A stretch of DNA of 64,000 nt from Lachnospiraceae bacterium. Lineage in GTDB: Bacteria; Bacillota; Clostridia; Lachnospirales; Lachnospiraceae. Position 1 is the stretch's first letter, and every line of letters starts with the position of its first letter. The stretch is from positions 1 through 64,000 of the forward strand of contig JAFXSQ010000066.1 in the NCBI GenBank assembly GCA_017525525.1. The letters run 5' to 3'. Made by a program: the position numbers and the translations under genes. Positions 26,603 through 37,500 of the stretch are shown one piece after another. Below the pieces are notes generated by a model. That model saw only the letters and a program-made list of their open reading frames with translations. It was not told the origin of the DNA and ran no database searches.

Positions 26603-27427
26603 ATGATTAATCCGAAAAATGATAAAAAGAATAGCGCTTCAAAAAAGAAAGACTATGATAAAGGCTTTACCCTTGTGGAGCTGATAGTTGTTCTTGTCAT
26701 ACTTGCGATTCTTGCCGCAATCCTTGTCCCGATGTTGCTCGGTTACATAGACAGCGCGAAAGAAAAGCAGGACCTCTTGAACGCTAAGAATTGTCTGACC
26801 GCAGCTCAGGCGGAGCTGACTAATTTGTATGCTACAGAGTCGGATAATGTATATTACGGATCTGTAATACCGAATGCAAAAGCGTTGAACTCCAACCAGG
26901 ATGTGCTTGCATTGAAAAGAAACAACCAAAAGCTTATTAATTCCGACTTTGCGGAAAAGGTTTTTACTACGGCGGATGATCATCCGTATTGTTTTATCAT
27001 AGGCATGGAGAGGGTAGATAAGGGTGATTACACGGTAAATAAGGATGTTCCGGCGAGCAAGCCGTCGAAGGTTACGCATGGGAATTATACGGTAATGTAT
27101 GCGCTCTACATGAAGACGGCAGATTCCGCTCCGCTTTACTTTGACGGTACGAGCTGGTCGAAGAATAATCCGAAAAATGTTGGCACATACGTAGACGATA
27201 ATGTTACAACCTTCAACGGCAGACAGGTAAAAATACAATATTATGTTCTTGCCGATGCGGGCGGAAAAGACCCACATACAGGTACTTTTGCAAAACTGAA
27301 CGAAAACATGGATTACTTAAACAGTTCGGATAAACGGAAGTGGTTTGTTCAAAAGTATGGCAAGCCGAATAATATAAAAAATATATGGATGTGGCTTCGG
27401 TTTTATGTATGCGCGGATGATTATTGA
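26603..27427 (+). CDS. Type IV prepilin
   Basis: The 274-residue protein has a lysine-rich leader ending DKG, a cleavage site Gly21/Phe22 and the class III signal FTLVELIVVLVILAILAAIL, with Glu at mature position 5. The helix continues into LLGYIDSAKEKQDLLNAK, then LTAAQAEL. This helix closely matches the small pilin at 45683 (GYIDSAKSKQTVLNAK), so the two are paralogues; the globular part here is larger (about 210 residues) and unlike it. The ATG at 26603 follows GGGAGAAG. First gene of the pilus operon. It may be a minor or alternative pilin. Confidence 0.93.
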   Translation: MINPKNDKKNSASKKKDYDKGFTLVELIVVLVILAILAAILVPMLLGYIDSAKEKQDLLNAKNCLTAAQAELTNLYATESDNVYYGSVIPNAKALNSNQDVLALKRNNQKLINSDFAEKVFTTADDHPYCFIIGMERVDKGDYTVNKDVPASKPSKVTHGNYTVMYALYMKTADSAPLYFDGTSWSKNNPKNVGTYVDDNVTTFNGRQVKIQYYVLADAGGKDPHTGTFAKLNENMDYLNSSDKRKWFVQKYGKPNNIKNIWMWLRFYVCADDY

Positions 27428-27459
27428 TTCATCCGGCGGAAGCGCAAAGGAGTGTGCTT

Positions 27460-30400
27460 ATGGACATAAAGAATAAACAAAAATCAAACAGAATAATTAA
27501 CGGCAATAAAGGCTTCACGTTGGTGGAGCTTATTGTCGTTCTTGTGATAATTGCAATTCTTGCCGCGATAGCCGTTCCGGCGCTCATGGGCTTTATCGAT
27601 AATGCCCATGAAAAGAATGTTATTGCTAATGCGCGAACCGCGCTTTCCGCTACCCAGGCTGCGCTCTCCGACATCTATTCCTCTAACGATAACTGTTATG
27701 ATGACAAGAAGCGTGAAGCAACAAGAATAAAAGCGGGAGCTGATACGACAACCGCATTTACGGTGTGGAATGTCAGAACATTAAGGGACACAAAGATAGG
27801 TACGGATCCGGAAACTCATGCCATTACCGAAGAGATAGGGTCATATACTGTGGGAAAGGCGGTTTACAAGGAGAATGAAAAAACATATGCTGCTTATAAC
27901 GGCTCTGATTGGGTAATTTACGGATCATACAAGGATGCTACGGACGCTATCGGAGTAAGTGATGAGGATGACAATACTATTTTCGTATGGCCATATACAC
28001 TCTATCAGGATTATGCTTATCAGCCGGAGGAGAAAGATCCGGACATAGAGTATGCGGATTATACCGAGGATAAGGAACCGCTTAAGACAAAGACAGTAAT
28101 TCTTAAGATAGACAGACAGGGAAAGTCGCGATTTGTGGATGAAGCAGTCAGCAGCAACAAGCTGAAAAAGATATTACTTACATTTACGCTTTTTAACGAT
28201 GATTCCACCGAATGTACGGGCTGGGTTCCGGATGAGACCGAAGCAAACAGGTTCTTTATCGGGGGTTCATTTTTGAGGCTTATGATGCCTTCTGACATAT
28301 ATAAGTTTGCCACCTGGGAAGATGAAGAAGGTGAGGGCACCTTCAACGAACCGGTATCCATGGGCAGATATGTCTTCTCGGAAGCAAAAGCCGATGTTGA
28401 TACGGTTACATTCTTTGCTAAGCTGGATGTGGAAGACGGAGGTAAAACGGCTACACTGAGCAAAAAATTCTTTACTGATTTTTTGAATGACAATAACACA
28501 GCTATGTATACCAAAAACGGGAATGAATATAAACAAAAAAACGGAAGCAAGCAGACAACAGCTTTTACCAGGGTTGCTACAGACAGTATAGGTATCGAGG
28601 ATTTCCAGGCTAATACCAATAAATACCGAAAGGTAGATGACGGTGCAACCGATTGCAGTATATATGTCTGGTATGAAGGCAGTACATTGTGTTGGTGGTC
28701 CGATGCCATGGAAAAAACTGAGGAAGAACCTGAAGACCATGTATTTATGCCTGTCGACTGCAGCAATCTTTTGGCGCTCAGAAACTTTACTAACTTTGAT
28801 TTCACGGGCTTTAATATGCATAAGGTTCAAACTACGGCTAATATGTTTGACCACTGTGCCAATCTTACAGCGGTGGATTTCGGCGAGAGCTTCTCGGCAC
28901 CTGATCTTACCAATATGTCAGCTATGTTCCAGTTTTGCATAAGTTACGAAAACCCTAATCTGGAAGATATAATCAGTGTCGGTAAAGAAGTAGATATAAG
29001 CAGAATGTTCTATAACATGGATAAAGTAAGTGATGAAAGAGATGGTCAGGAGTACGCTAAGGCAAGTGCGTATCCCAATGCTATATACTCAATTAATTTT
29101 GGTCATTTTCTTGATTATGAATCGATAAATGAAGAAGGTGAGATTATACTTACTAAGGTTACGGCGTGCGAACAGATATTCAGTGGATTGAATCATATCA
29201 CATCACTCGATTTGTCAAGTTGGAATGTATCAGGTATCAAGTCGTGCTATGGCATGTGCGCATGGTGCCAGAATTTAGAGCACATCAGGTTCAGCAAAAA
29301 TCCGGATGGAGTTGAAGATGCCGAGGATGAGGGCTGGTATATGCCCGAAGTCACCAATATGAGTTTCATGTTTTATGAATGTGACAAAATAGTCGACGGC
29401 AACTTTATAGGTAAGCTAAGAACAGGACCCAAGCTTGAAACTCTTTCGAATGCGTTTTGTAAGATGGATAATGTAGAGGTTATAGATTTAGCGGGTATCG
29501 ACCCTACATCGCTGACTAATATTGAGTCTTTGGTTAGATTGGACAAGAAGCTTCATACACTGAAACTTGAGACATGGAGAGGAAGAGCCAAGAAAATTGA
29601 CAGGATGAAGCAGACGTTTGATGATTGTAATTCACTAAAAAGACTTGATATGGGATACTGGGGGGTTAGTGAGATAAAAGTACAGGATTATCTTAGAATT
29701 GATGGAACCTTCAAAAATGTTAACTCACTGGAATATCTCGATATAAGCGGTTGGAAGATTGACAAAGTAGAAATGCCCATAGGTATTCTAAAGAAAGGGA
29801 CGCTTCAAACCGTTATAATGAATGATGCTGAGCTGCACTTTAGTACAAATTATGAATTGAATTATAGCAATAACAAGAATTTGCATACAGTGCAGATGAA
29901 GAACTTTAAATCTGATAATATGACAAAACTGCTGTTTAGTAACTGTACGGGATTGACATCAGCGGACTTTACCGGGGCCAATCTGCCTAAAATGACAAGC
30001 TTTTCGCTTAGCGGTTGTACGGGACTTACATCGGCAGACCTTACCGGAGTTAATTTTCCTGAATTAACAAGCCTTTCGCTCAGCGGATGTCAGGCACTGG
30101 AAGAGGGTAAGCTTGCCGGAGCAAAGCTTCCCAAATTAACAGCTCTCTCGTTTAAGAACTGTAAGGCAATGGTAACTGCAGACCTTTCAAGGATTGAAGC
30201 ACCTTTATTAACTACCGCAGAGTCTATGTTTGAGGGGTGCAGTGCTCTCGAGAATGTAGTACTCAAGGATAATGGCTTTGACGGTCTTAACAGATATAAA
30301 TGGATGTTTAAAGGCTGTACATCACTTACAGGTATAGCTTTTCTGAACGACCTGAATGTCAGACCGGCAGCTTCGGTAAATATGAGCTATATGTTTGAAA

Positions 30401-30834
30401 ACTGTACCGGACTAACAAACCTTGCGGGTGTTAATTCATCGGTATTTGCCAATGCAACAGACTTTAGCGGTTTATTTAAGGGGTGCACAGGACTCGGTGT
30501 AGTTGATGCAAGCAGATGGGATATAAGCAAAGCGACAGTTACTAAGGACTTGTTCATGAATTGTACAGGATTGACGAGCCTGGATATATCAAATTGGTCG
30601 ATGGGCACATCGGTAGATGTTACGAACATGTTTAGCGGTTGTTCGAATCTGACAACGATATTTGCTTCGGACAGATTACCGTACTCTGCAGAAAACACAT
30701 CGGTGTTCTCAGGCTGCAATCTGCTTTGTGGCGGTAATGGAACGCTGAGAACAAACAGAGGCGCAGACAAAGATCAGGCAAAGTATGCACGTATTGACGC
30801 TGAAGGTACACTGGGTTACTTTACACAGAGGTAA
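27460..30834 (+). CDS. Giant prepilin with DUF285/BspA-type repeat domain
   Basis: A 1124-residue protein with a true prepilin N-terminus: cleavage Gly18/Phe19 and FTLVELIVVLVIIAILAAIA with Glu at position 5. After a pilin-like helix and about 350 unique residues come roughly 650 residues of about 23-26-residue leucine-rich-like repeats. Examples are FTGFNMHKVQTTANMFDHC, LDLSSWNVSGIKSCYGMC and LDISNWSMGTSVDVTNMF, with the [NM]xxxMFxxC and LTSLDLS pattern of the bacterial-surface (DUF285/BspA) repeat. Such repeats are linked to host or matrix adhesion in other proteins. Typical prepilins have 150-250 residues. The ATG at 27460 follows AAAGGAG. Likely role: tip or minor pilin presenting an adhesin. 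Confidence 0.9.
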   Translation: MDIKNKQKSNRIINGNKGFTLVELIVVLVIIAILAAIAVPALMGFIDNAHEKNVIANARTALSATQAALSDIYSSNDNCYDDKKREATRIKAGADTTTAFTVWNVRTLRDTKIGTDPETHAITEEIGSYTVGKAVYKENEKTYAAYNGSDWVIYGSYKDATDAIGVSDEDDNTIFVWPYTLYQDYAYQPEEKDPDIEYADYTEDKEPLKTKTVILKIDRQGKSRFVDEAVSSNKLKKILLTFTLFNDDSTECTGWVPDETEANRFFIGGSFLRLMMPSDIYKFATWEDEEGEGTFNEPVSMGRYVFSEAKADVDTVTFFAKLDVEDGGKTATLSKKFFTDFLNDNNTAMYTKNGNEYKQKNGSKQTTAFTRVATDSIGIEDFQANTNKYRKVDDGATDCSIYVWYEGSTLCWWSDAMEKTEEEPEDHVFMPVDCSNLLALRNFTNFDFTGFNMHKVQTTANMFDHCANLTAVDFGESFSAPDLTNMSAMFQFCISYENPNLEDIISVGKEVDISRMFYNMDKVSDERDGQEYAKASAYPNAIYSINFGHFLDYESINEEGEIILTKVTACEQIFSGLNHITSLDLSSWNVSGIKSCYGMCAWCQNLEHIRFSKNPDGVEDAEDEGWYMPEVTNMSFMFYECDKIVDGNFIGKLRTGPKLETLSNAFCKMDNVEVIDLAGIDPTSLTNIESLVRLDKKLHTLKLETWRGRAKKIDRMKQTFDDCNSLKRLDMGYWGVSEIKVQDYLRIDGTFKNVNSLEYLDISGWKIDKVEMPIGILKKGTLQTVIMNDAELHFSTNYELNYSNNKNLHTVQMKNFKSDNMTKLLFSNCTGLTSADFTGANLPKMTSFSLSGCTGLTSADLTGVNFPELTSLSLSGCQALEEGKLAGAKLPKLTALSFKNCKAMVTADLSRIEAPLLTTAESMFEGCSALENVVLKDNGFDGLNRYKWMFKGCTSLTGIAFLNDLNVRPAASVNMSYMFENCTGLTNLAGVNSSVFANATDFSGLFKGCTGLGVVDASRWDISKATVTKDLFMNCTGLTSLDISNWSMGTSVDVTNMFSGCSNLTTIFASDRLPYSAENTSVFSGCNLLCGGNGTLRTNRGADKDQAKYARIDAEGTLGYFTQR

Positions 30835-30840
30835 GTATGG

Positions 30841-31518
30841 ATGAATGATAAGAAGAGCAGAAAAGTCAACAATGCGCAATCCGGCTTTACCCTGGTGGAG
30901 CTGATTGTAGTACTTGTGGTACTTGCAATCCTTGCCGCGATACTGGTGCCTGCGTTTCTCGGATATATAGATGATTCGAGAAGGAAGGAGGAGTATACCA
31001 ATGCGAAGATGGTATACACGGCTCTTCAGAGCAAACTTACCACTCTCTACGACCAGGGAATATCAGCAAATCAGGGTGATCCTGACGAGGATGGAAAGAG
31101 AACTACCGGAAAGGGCGCAAGCGCATATATGTGGAACAGTGTCTTCACGGAAGATGTATTCTATGCTTCAGGATTGAAGGAACGTCCGTATCTTTGTGGC
31201 TTTTTTGCAGGGAGTTTTACCAAGAAGGGAACCGGCAGGTACACCTACGCTGGAAAGAGTATAAGCGGGCTTAAGAAGTCTTATACGGTGTGTGCGTTAG
31301 TATATATGGAGACGAGCTTGAGCAAGCCGGTATTCTACTATAACGGAGAATTCCGTGATGAGCCGCCTGTGTTCGGAAGTGATGAGGGTTGTAAGACACT
31401 CGGAAGTGATAAAGACAAGGTTTATCTGGCAGAGCTTTGTGTGTTGGCCGGGTGCGGCGGAAGTGAAAAGGACAGCGCTTCGGGCACATGGGAAGAAGCT
31501 TTAAACTCAGTCGAGTAA
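30841..31518 (+). CDS. Type IV prepilin
   Basis: The 225-residue protein has cleavage site Gly15/Phe16 (NNAQSGFTLVE) and helix FTLVELIVVLVVLAILAAIL with Glu at position 5. A conserved continuation FLGYIDDSRRKEEYTNAK and a globular domain with cysteines (LCGFF, ELCVLAGCG) follow. It starts 6 bp after the giant prepilin stop, with GAGGTAAG straddling that stop codon as ribosome site. It lies between two giant prepilins and is probably a minor pilin that helps seat them. Confidence 0.92.
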   Translation: MNDKKSRKVNNAQSGFTLVELIVVLVVLAILAAILVPAFLGYIDDSRRKEEYTNAKMVYTALQSKLTTLYDQGISANQGDPDEDGKRTTGKGASAYMWNSVFTEDVFYASGLKERPYLCGFFAGSFTKKGTGRYTYAGKSISGLKKSYTVCALVYMETSLSKPVFYYNGEFRDEPPVFGSDEGCKTLGSDKDKVYLAELCVLAGCGGSEKDSASGTWEEALNSVE

Positions 31519-31550
31519 GATAATAACCGATAAATAACAGGGGTAGTGCG

Positions 31551-34500
31551 ATGCGTAATAAAAAAAGCGCACAATCACATAATGAGAATGGTAATAACAA
31601 AGGCTTTACCAACAAAGGATTTACATTGGTAGAGCTTATTGTTGTGCTTGTGATCATGGCTATTATGCTGGGCTTGGCTGCTATGGGAATCTTTGGCTGG
31701 CAGGACTGGTCGAAGATGAAGCAGGAGCAGGCAAATGCCGAGACGATATTCCTTGCTGCTCAAAACCAGCTCAATGAGTATGCTGCCAGCGGAAGCCTGG
31801 AGAAGGAAGTTCAGTCTATGATTTCGACTTCAGGTGATACATATACAGTAACCGAGATTGTCGAAACAGCTAAAACAGGCAATGAGGAAATGGAAGTTCT
31901 TTTGGGAAGAATAAAGAGCCCTGAAGGAACTAACTATGATTGGGATGAGCTTTGGAGCACAAGCTATGGAGCCAGGGTGACGGATAAGTCCAAGTATCAG
32001 GGAAGGATAGTGTCATTAAGGTCAAGACCTGAAGATTACGAGAAGTATCTGAATCAGGATCCGTCTTTGGGAGACGAGCAGAAGCTTCTGTTTAAGCTTA
32101 TAACATCATATATTTATGACAAATCCATCCTGAACAACGCAGCGATTATGATAGAGTTCTCACCTGATGCTGCTCAGGTATTTGCGGTATGCTACAGCGA
32201 TCGTGTGGATAGCTTTAAGTATGGTGATACCAGCGGTTCGGATGTAAGTGTTATGGATAGAAGAGAAACCGTGCTTAGTGATAATTTCGTTGGATATTAC
32301 GGAGTGGATACCCTTGCCAAGGCTATCAAAGGTAAGAACAAGACACGTTATGATGTAGCTCCGGGACATTTTGAACTTAGAAACGAAGAGGTTTTCTATG
32401 CTGCATTTTGTCCGGAGGATCAGGAAGAGGTATTCTCCGGTTCAAGTAATATAGATTATGTGATTAATGTCTATAATCCGGATATTGAGGAGACTGATCG
32501 TGATGCTCAGAAGGTTATGTCATTGAAGTTCAATATAGCGGGAACTGATCTTCCACCGGTTGGCATAAAGGGTGCCCAGAGAGAAAATGCGATGACTGCT
32601 GAAGCAACTTACTATGCGGACGGTGAGCCGATACAGGTGCCGGCAGATGAGGGTGTGGGTACTAAGAACATGACAGCTTCGTTCCGTGTGCCGGTATGGA
32701 TGGAGTGGACATCAAAGGGCGAGCGCGTAATCTGCTTTGCGCTTGATGCGGCAGATATACAGGCACAGTCGGTGACTTATGCGGAAGCTCTTCTTGGGAG
32801 CTCATTTAACGGTGCAGCTTACGCGGCGGAAGCCTTCAGCCAGACTTACAGTTTCTACAGGTTTGGGCTTAATGTGGACAGAGTGTACCTCGGTATGGAG
32901 CTTTACGAGCGTATTGAGGCTGAGAATGAGACAGAGGGTGCAACCTCAAAACAGCTTATGGAAGAGGTTATAAGCGCAAAGAGCGATAAACCGGGCGTCG
33001 AGAATCCTGAGGGTGAGTATGTAACTTTCAACAAAGTAGAAAGAGGTACGAATAAAACTACTTACGAGATAAGCAACGGCAGACATCTGTACAATATTAG
33101 ATTCGTAGAAGATTACGCCGATAAGATCCCGGAGGTTCCTACTACCATAGGCCAGTTGGCGCACAATACAGACTGGCATAAAAAAAGCATGCACGAGTTT
33201 GTGATCAAGAAGAACATAGACTGGAAGAAGTTCACTGCACGCGATATGTCGGATGGAGTTGCAAGAGAAAACTATTTTCTTGATTCGTATAACAAAATGG
33301 GTATAAAGGTTGAAGAGGACACGGTTGAAATCTATGCAGGTATCGGACTTGCGGGAATAGATACGCAGAAGGCAGAGTTCCCGTCCTTCAGGCAGCTTTA
33401 CGGGGGTAATATTTTTACCCAGGCAGTAAGCTATGAGGATGCAAATGACGAGAACGGAGCATCTTACGTAATCTCCAATCTTGTATTGTCCACTGATGCG
33501 AACGAATTATATGGTTTGTATGGATATGAGACACAGCAGAAAAACATAGCGTCCATGGACAGTTCACAGTCTGAAGATGCAAGGAAAGAAAAGTACGACG
33601 AGCTTGCACTTGACAGGGCGAAGGGAATAAGACCTACAGGTCTGTTCAACATAAACTACGGAACTATCTCCAATATCACACTGGACAGTCATAAGGTTTT
33701 CGGTGCATATAAGGTGGGAGGTTTTACGGGTGAAAACCTCGGTGTTCTTGATAAGCTTTTGTTAAAGAACGAGAAAAATGACAGCGGTAAGCTTGATGAA
33801 GTTGATGAGTATATGGTTGGCAAGCTTACTTCAGCCAATAAGCTGATTATACCCTATTTTTACGGTAGTAACCTGAATGGAAGCGTGCGTTATTACGCAA
33901 TTAAATATAATAATGATGATAAGAAGGCTCTTCGTGAGTATCTGACGGATACTCTCTATGGAAGGAATACCAGCTTTATAGTGGGTGTACAGGATGTGGG
34001 CGGTATAGTAGGTTATCAGAAGAGCATGGTTACGCTTAGTAACAGTGATGCACCAAAGGTAACTTACAACAAGCTTACGAATGAAGCCTGGGTAAGCGGA
34101 CAGGCGTATTTGGGTGGTATTATCGGAAGATCTATAGTAATCGGCGGTACCGAAACAGTAAAGAGTGACAGATACGAAGAGGTTAGTATACCGAATAATG
34201 CGATGGCCTATACAACAACGGGAACGACTTCGCTGAATTTGAAGCCTCTTAAATTTGCCGATTTCAATAGTGATGAGAACTACGGAAGAATACAGGCGCT
34301 TCCTATATATGACAGGACAGGTATAACGAGTATTGATTATTCTGCTCCGAATACAAACGGTGCCTACTATATAGGCGGTATTGCCGGTATGACGTCACAG
34401 AATATCGAAACATTTTCGGGAGATGATGGTATATCATTGATCTCCTGCAGAAGCTGTTCACTGTATACGGATGAGGAGCTTGAGGAAATGGGACTTACAT

Positions 34501-37500
34501 CCGGTATATCGGATGACTCTGCAGTGTTTGATGAGACAAGAGGTATGTTCTGCGGCGGTCTGGTCGGATACGCAAGATACACCAGGTTCACGGATTGTGC
34601 TACAGATGTTCCGGAAGAAAGACAGAAAGAGGATGAGCATCCGTATGTATTCGGCTGGAGCTTCGTGGGAGGCTTTGCGGGTGCAGCGGAAGGTTGTGTC
34701 TTCGAGACTGAGAGTGGCGATAAGACAATCAATGAGACCAATGTTGTCGGTAAAGTACTTGTGGGAGGAATAGCCGGTCTTCTTGGAAGACCTTCGGTTT
34801 ACGGCAAGACAAACTGGAAGGATATAGTGGAGCTTTACCAGCTGGATCCGCAGGAGACCGATATAGCTACTCCGGCTGATGCAGCCGATCTTCCGCATAC
34901 AATTCAAGCTAAAAATATTGTCAATAAAGGTCTTACATTTGCCTTTGGCGATAATGAGGGTACAACCATCGGTACAAACAAAGGGGCTAACAAGAACATG
35001 GCGTGGTGCGGAGGTATATGCGGTTACAATGCTGAACAGATGGAAAACTGTGACAGTCTTCTGTCGGAATATGCAAAGAAGCAGATGCTTGCAATCCGGA
35101 GTAATATTGATGGAAAAATAGACTATCTTGGAGATCGTGTCGGTGGTCTGGCAGGTGAGAATAACTGGGTGATCAACGGCGTTTCGGGCAATGAATCCCG
35201 GGTTAACACCATAGTTATCGGTGAGAACTGCGTGGGCGGTGCGGTAGGATATGTAGATGGAAAGATAACTGATGAAAATGACAATATAGAACGTTCCGTA
35301 AAAAATGTGATACTGAAAGACGGTGAAAACGGTGTAAGTATCGCCGGAGAAGAAATCGATGACTTCAAGGGAAGCTATATACAAGGCTATGACAAGTATA
35401 CAGGTGGAATAGCAGGGTATGAAGGATTAGGCGCCGTATTCAACGATTCGGTGGAGATAACAGACAGTTTTATCGTACACGGAAAGGATTATGTAGGCGG
35501 CTTTATCGGCGGTGTAATGGGTAAGGCTAATTCTTTCGATACACAGTTTGCAGGAACACTTAAGGCAGGACAGGATAAGCTTCAGAGCGTACGCGGAGAC
35601 GGCTTCTATACAGGCGGCTTTGTCGGTGCGGTTGCAATGCAGTCACGAAAGCAAAAATACTTCGCTGATTTGGGCAAAAGAGTAAGTGTATCGGGTGTTT
35701 CGGAAGTTAAAGGTACATATTTTACCGGAGGCTTCGGAGGTGCGGCGATTCTTCCGAGATTTACGGACCAGGAACATGCCGTGGATATAAGCGAGTATAC
35801 GGTTCAGAATGATAAGATGTCCGTATCCGGACGCGCATTTTCCGGAGGATATTACGGATATTATGAAGTGACCGAGAGTCCGACGCAGGAAGAGTACTTT
35901 ATAAAGCTTCAGAATGCGTCAGAGTATCATTTCGGCGATGACGGAGAAGTCGCAAGTGATGTAGAAAGCACGTATTCAAGTATGGGGATTACAGAGAAAA
36001 ACTATAATAATAATTATAATTCTGTTCCCGGAAGAAGCTATGTTAATGATGTGGTCAATAATATGGATATCGATTTATCCGATTCAAAATCCGATTATGT
36101 AAGGGTCGGTTCGGTCACTGCAGGGCTTTATGCGGGCGGTTTGTTTGGCTTTGTGCCCAGGACGCAAAGTCTGAGAATAAGTTATAATAACAAAGCAGCT
36201 GTTGAAGCAACAGACGTTATGGGACTTGATGTTGATAAAAACAGTCTTTGCGGAGGAATTATCGGCAAAGCGGGGAATAATATGGTGCTTGATGGCTGTT
36301 CCAATGAGGGACACATAAAGTCAATATCCGATTATTTTGGGTCGCTTACCGAGGTTAATAATGGTGTGATTATAAACTGCACGGTTAAGAATGCTTTTCC
36401 TGCCGCTGATGCAAACAGCCCCGGATACGATAGCGGGCACGAGTACAAATATGTCGGTGGTTTGTGCGGTTATAATCAGGGCACAATATCAGGAAATATA
36501 AAGGTGGAGGGAGATTCGGAATACCAGGTAGAAGGTGCATATTATACCGGAGGACTTGTAGGAGAAAATCAGGGAACGATACTTCTGTCACCGGAGTACA
36601 GATATCCGATATCGGTACGCTCTACGAAAGGTGCAGCCGGAGGTATATGCGGAATAAGCACCTTTGGATCGATAAGTTGCGCGTATTCGGTTGTAACGGG
36701 TGGAACCGAAGAGGAAATGGCACTTCAAAAAGGACTTAAATCGGCAAATCCTGAGAATAAAACAACGATATCGGCAGCTACTTACGCCGGAATCATTGCC
36801 GGAGAGAACAAATCAGATATCTGTGGTATTACTTTTGATAACAGTGAACAGACATGGATAAGAATTCCGGCTGATCTGAATTTACAGATTAAAGGTGATA
36901 TAGCGACAGGGGCTATAGCAGGGCTTAATAATAAAGAAACGATATGCTATTGCGAGAATGATCTTGATATAACCGTACCTTCAGGTGCCTTAGGCGGTAT
37001 AGCTGGTGCTTCGCAGGGAGGTGAAATCGAGGATTGTATTAATGTCGGAAATCTTGTGTCGACAGAGGGAGTGTCAGGCGGAATAGCGGGGATGACCGGC
37101 GAAGCTGCCAAGATAAATGAGTGTGCGAATTTCGGCTCGGCTGATTATTCCATAACACGCGGAGATGATACAGTAACAATTTCATGCTGTATTGAAGCAG
37201 GCGGGAAAACCGGAGATGCTTTCTTTGCAAATGCCGGCCAGGCACAGTTGAATTATTATATAAGCGGAGTGGCAAGGTATGCTACGGAAGGTGAAGATCC
37301 TGCATCAACAGAAGATGTTATTATTGACGAAGCAGAAGAATACTATGAGCAGGATGTGGCTGTCTCAGTTCCTGTAAGACTTGCGGTTGAAACTCAAGTC
37401 GGGGATGATGGGGATAAATTTGCACTTCATGCCTTGATCGAACAAGATGGGGGATATGTGCCAAAGAGAATAAATGCTACATCAATCAGTGGTGTAAACC

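Noticed and set aside
28059-28854. Reverse-strand open frames inside the giant prepilin genes (also 34458-35384)
   Set aside because: Shadows of long coding sequences with biased codon use; no ribosome sites or recognisable domains.
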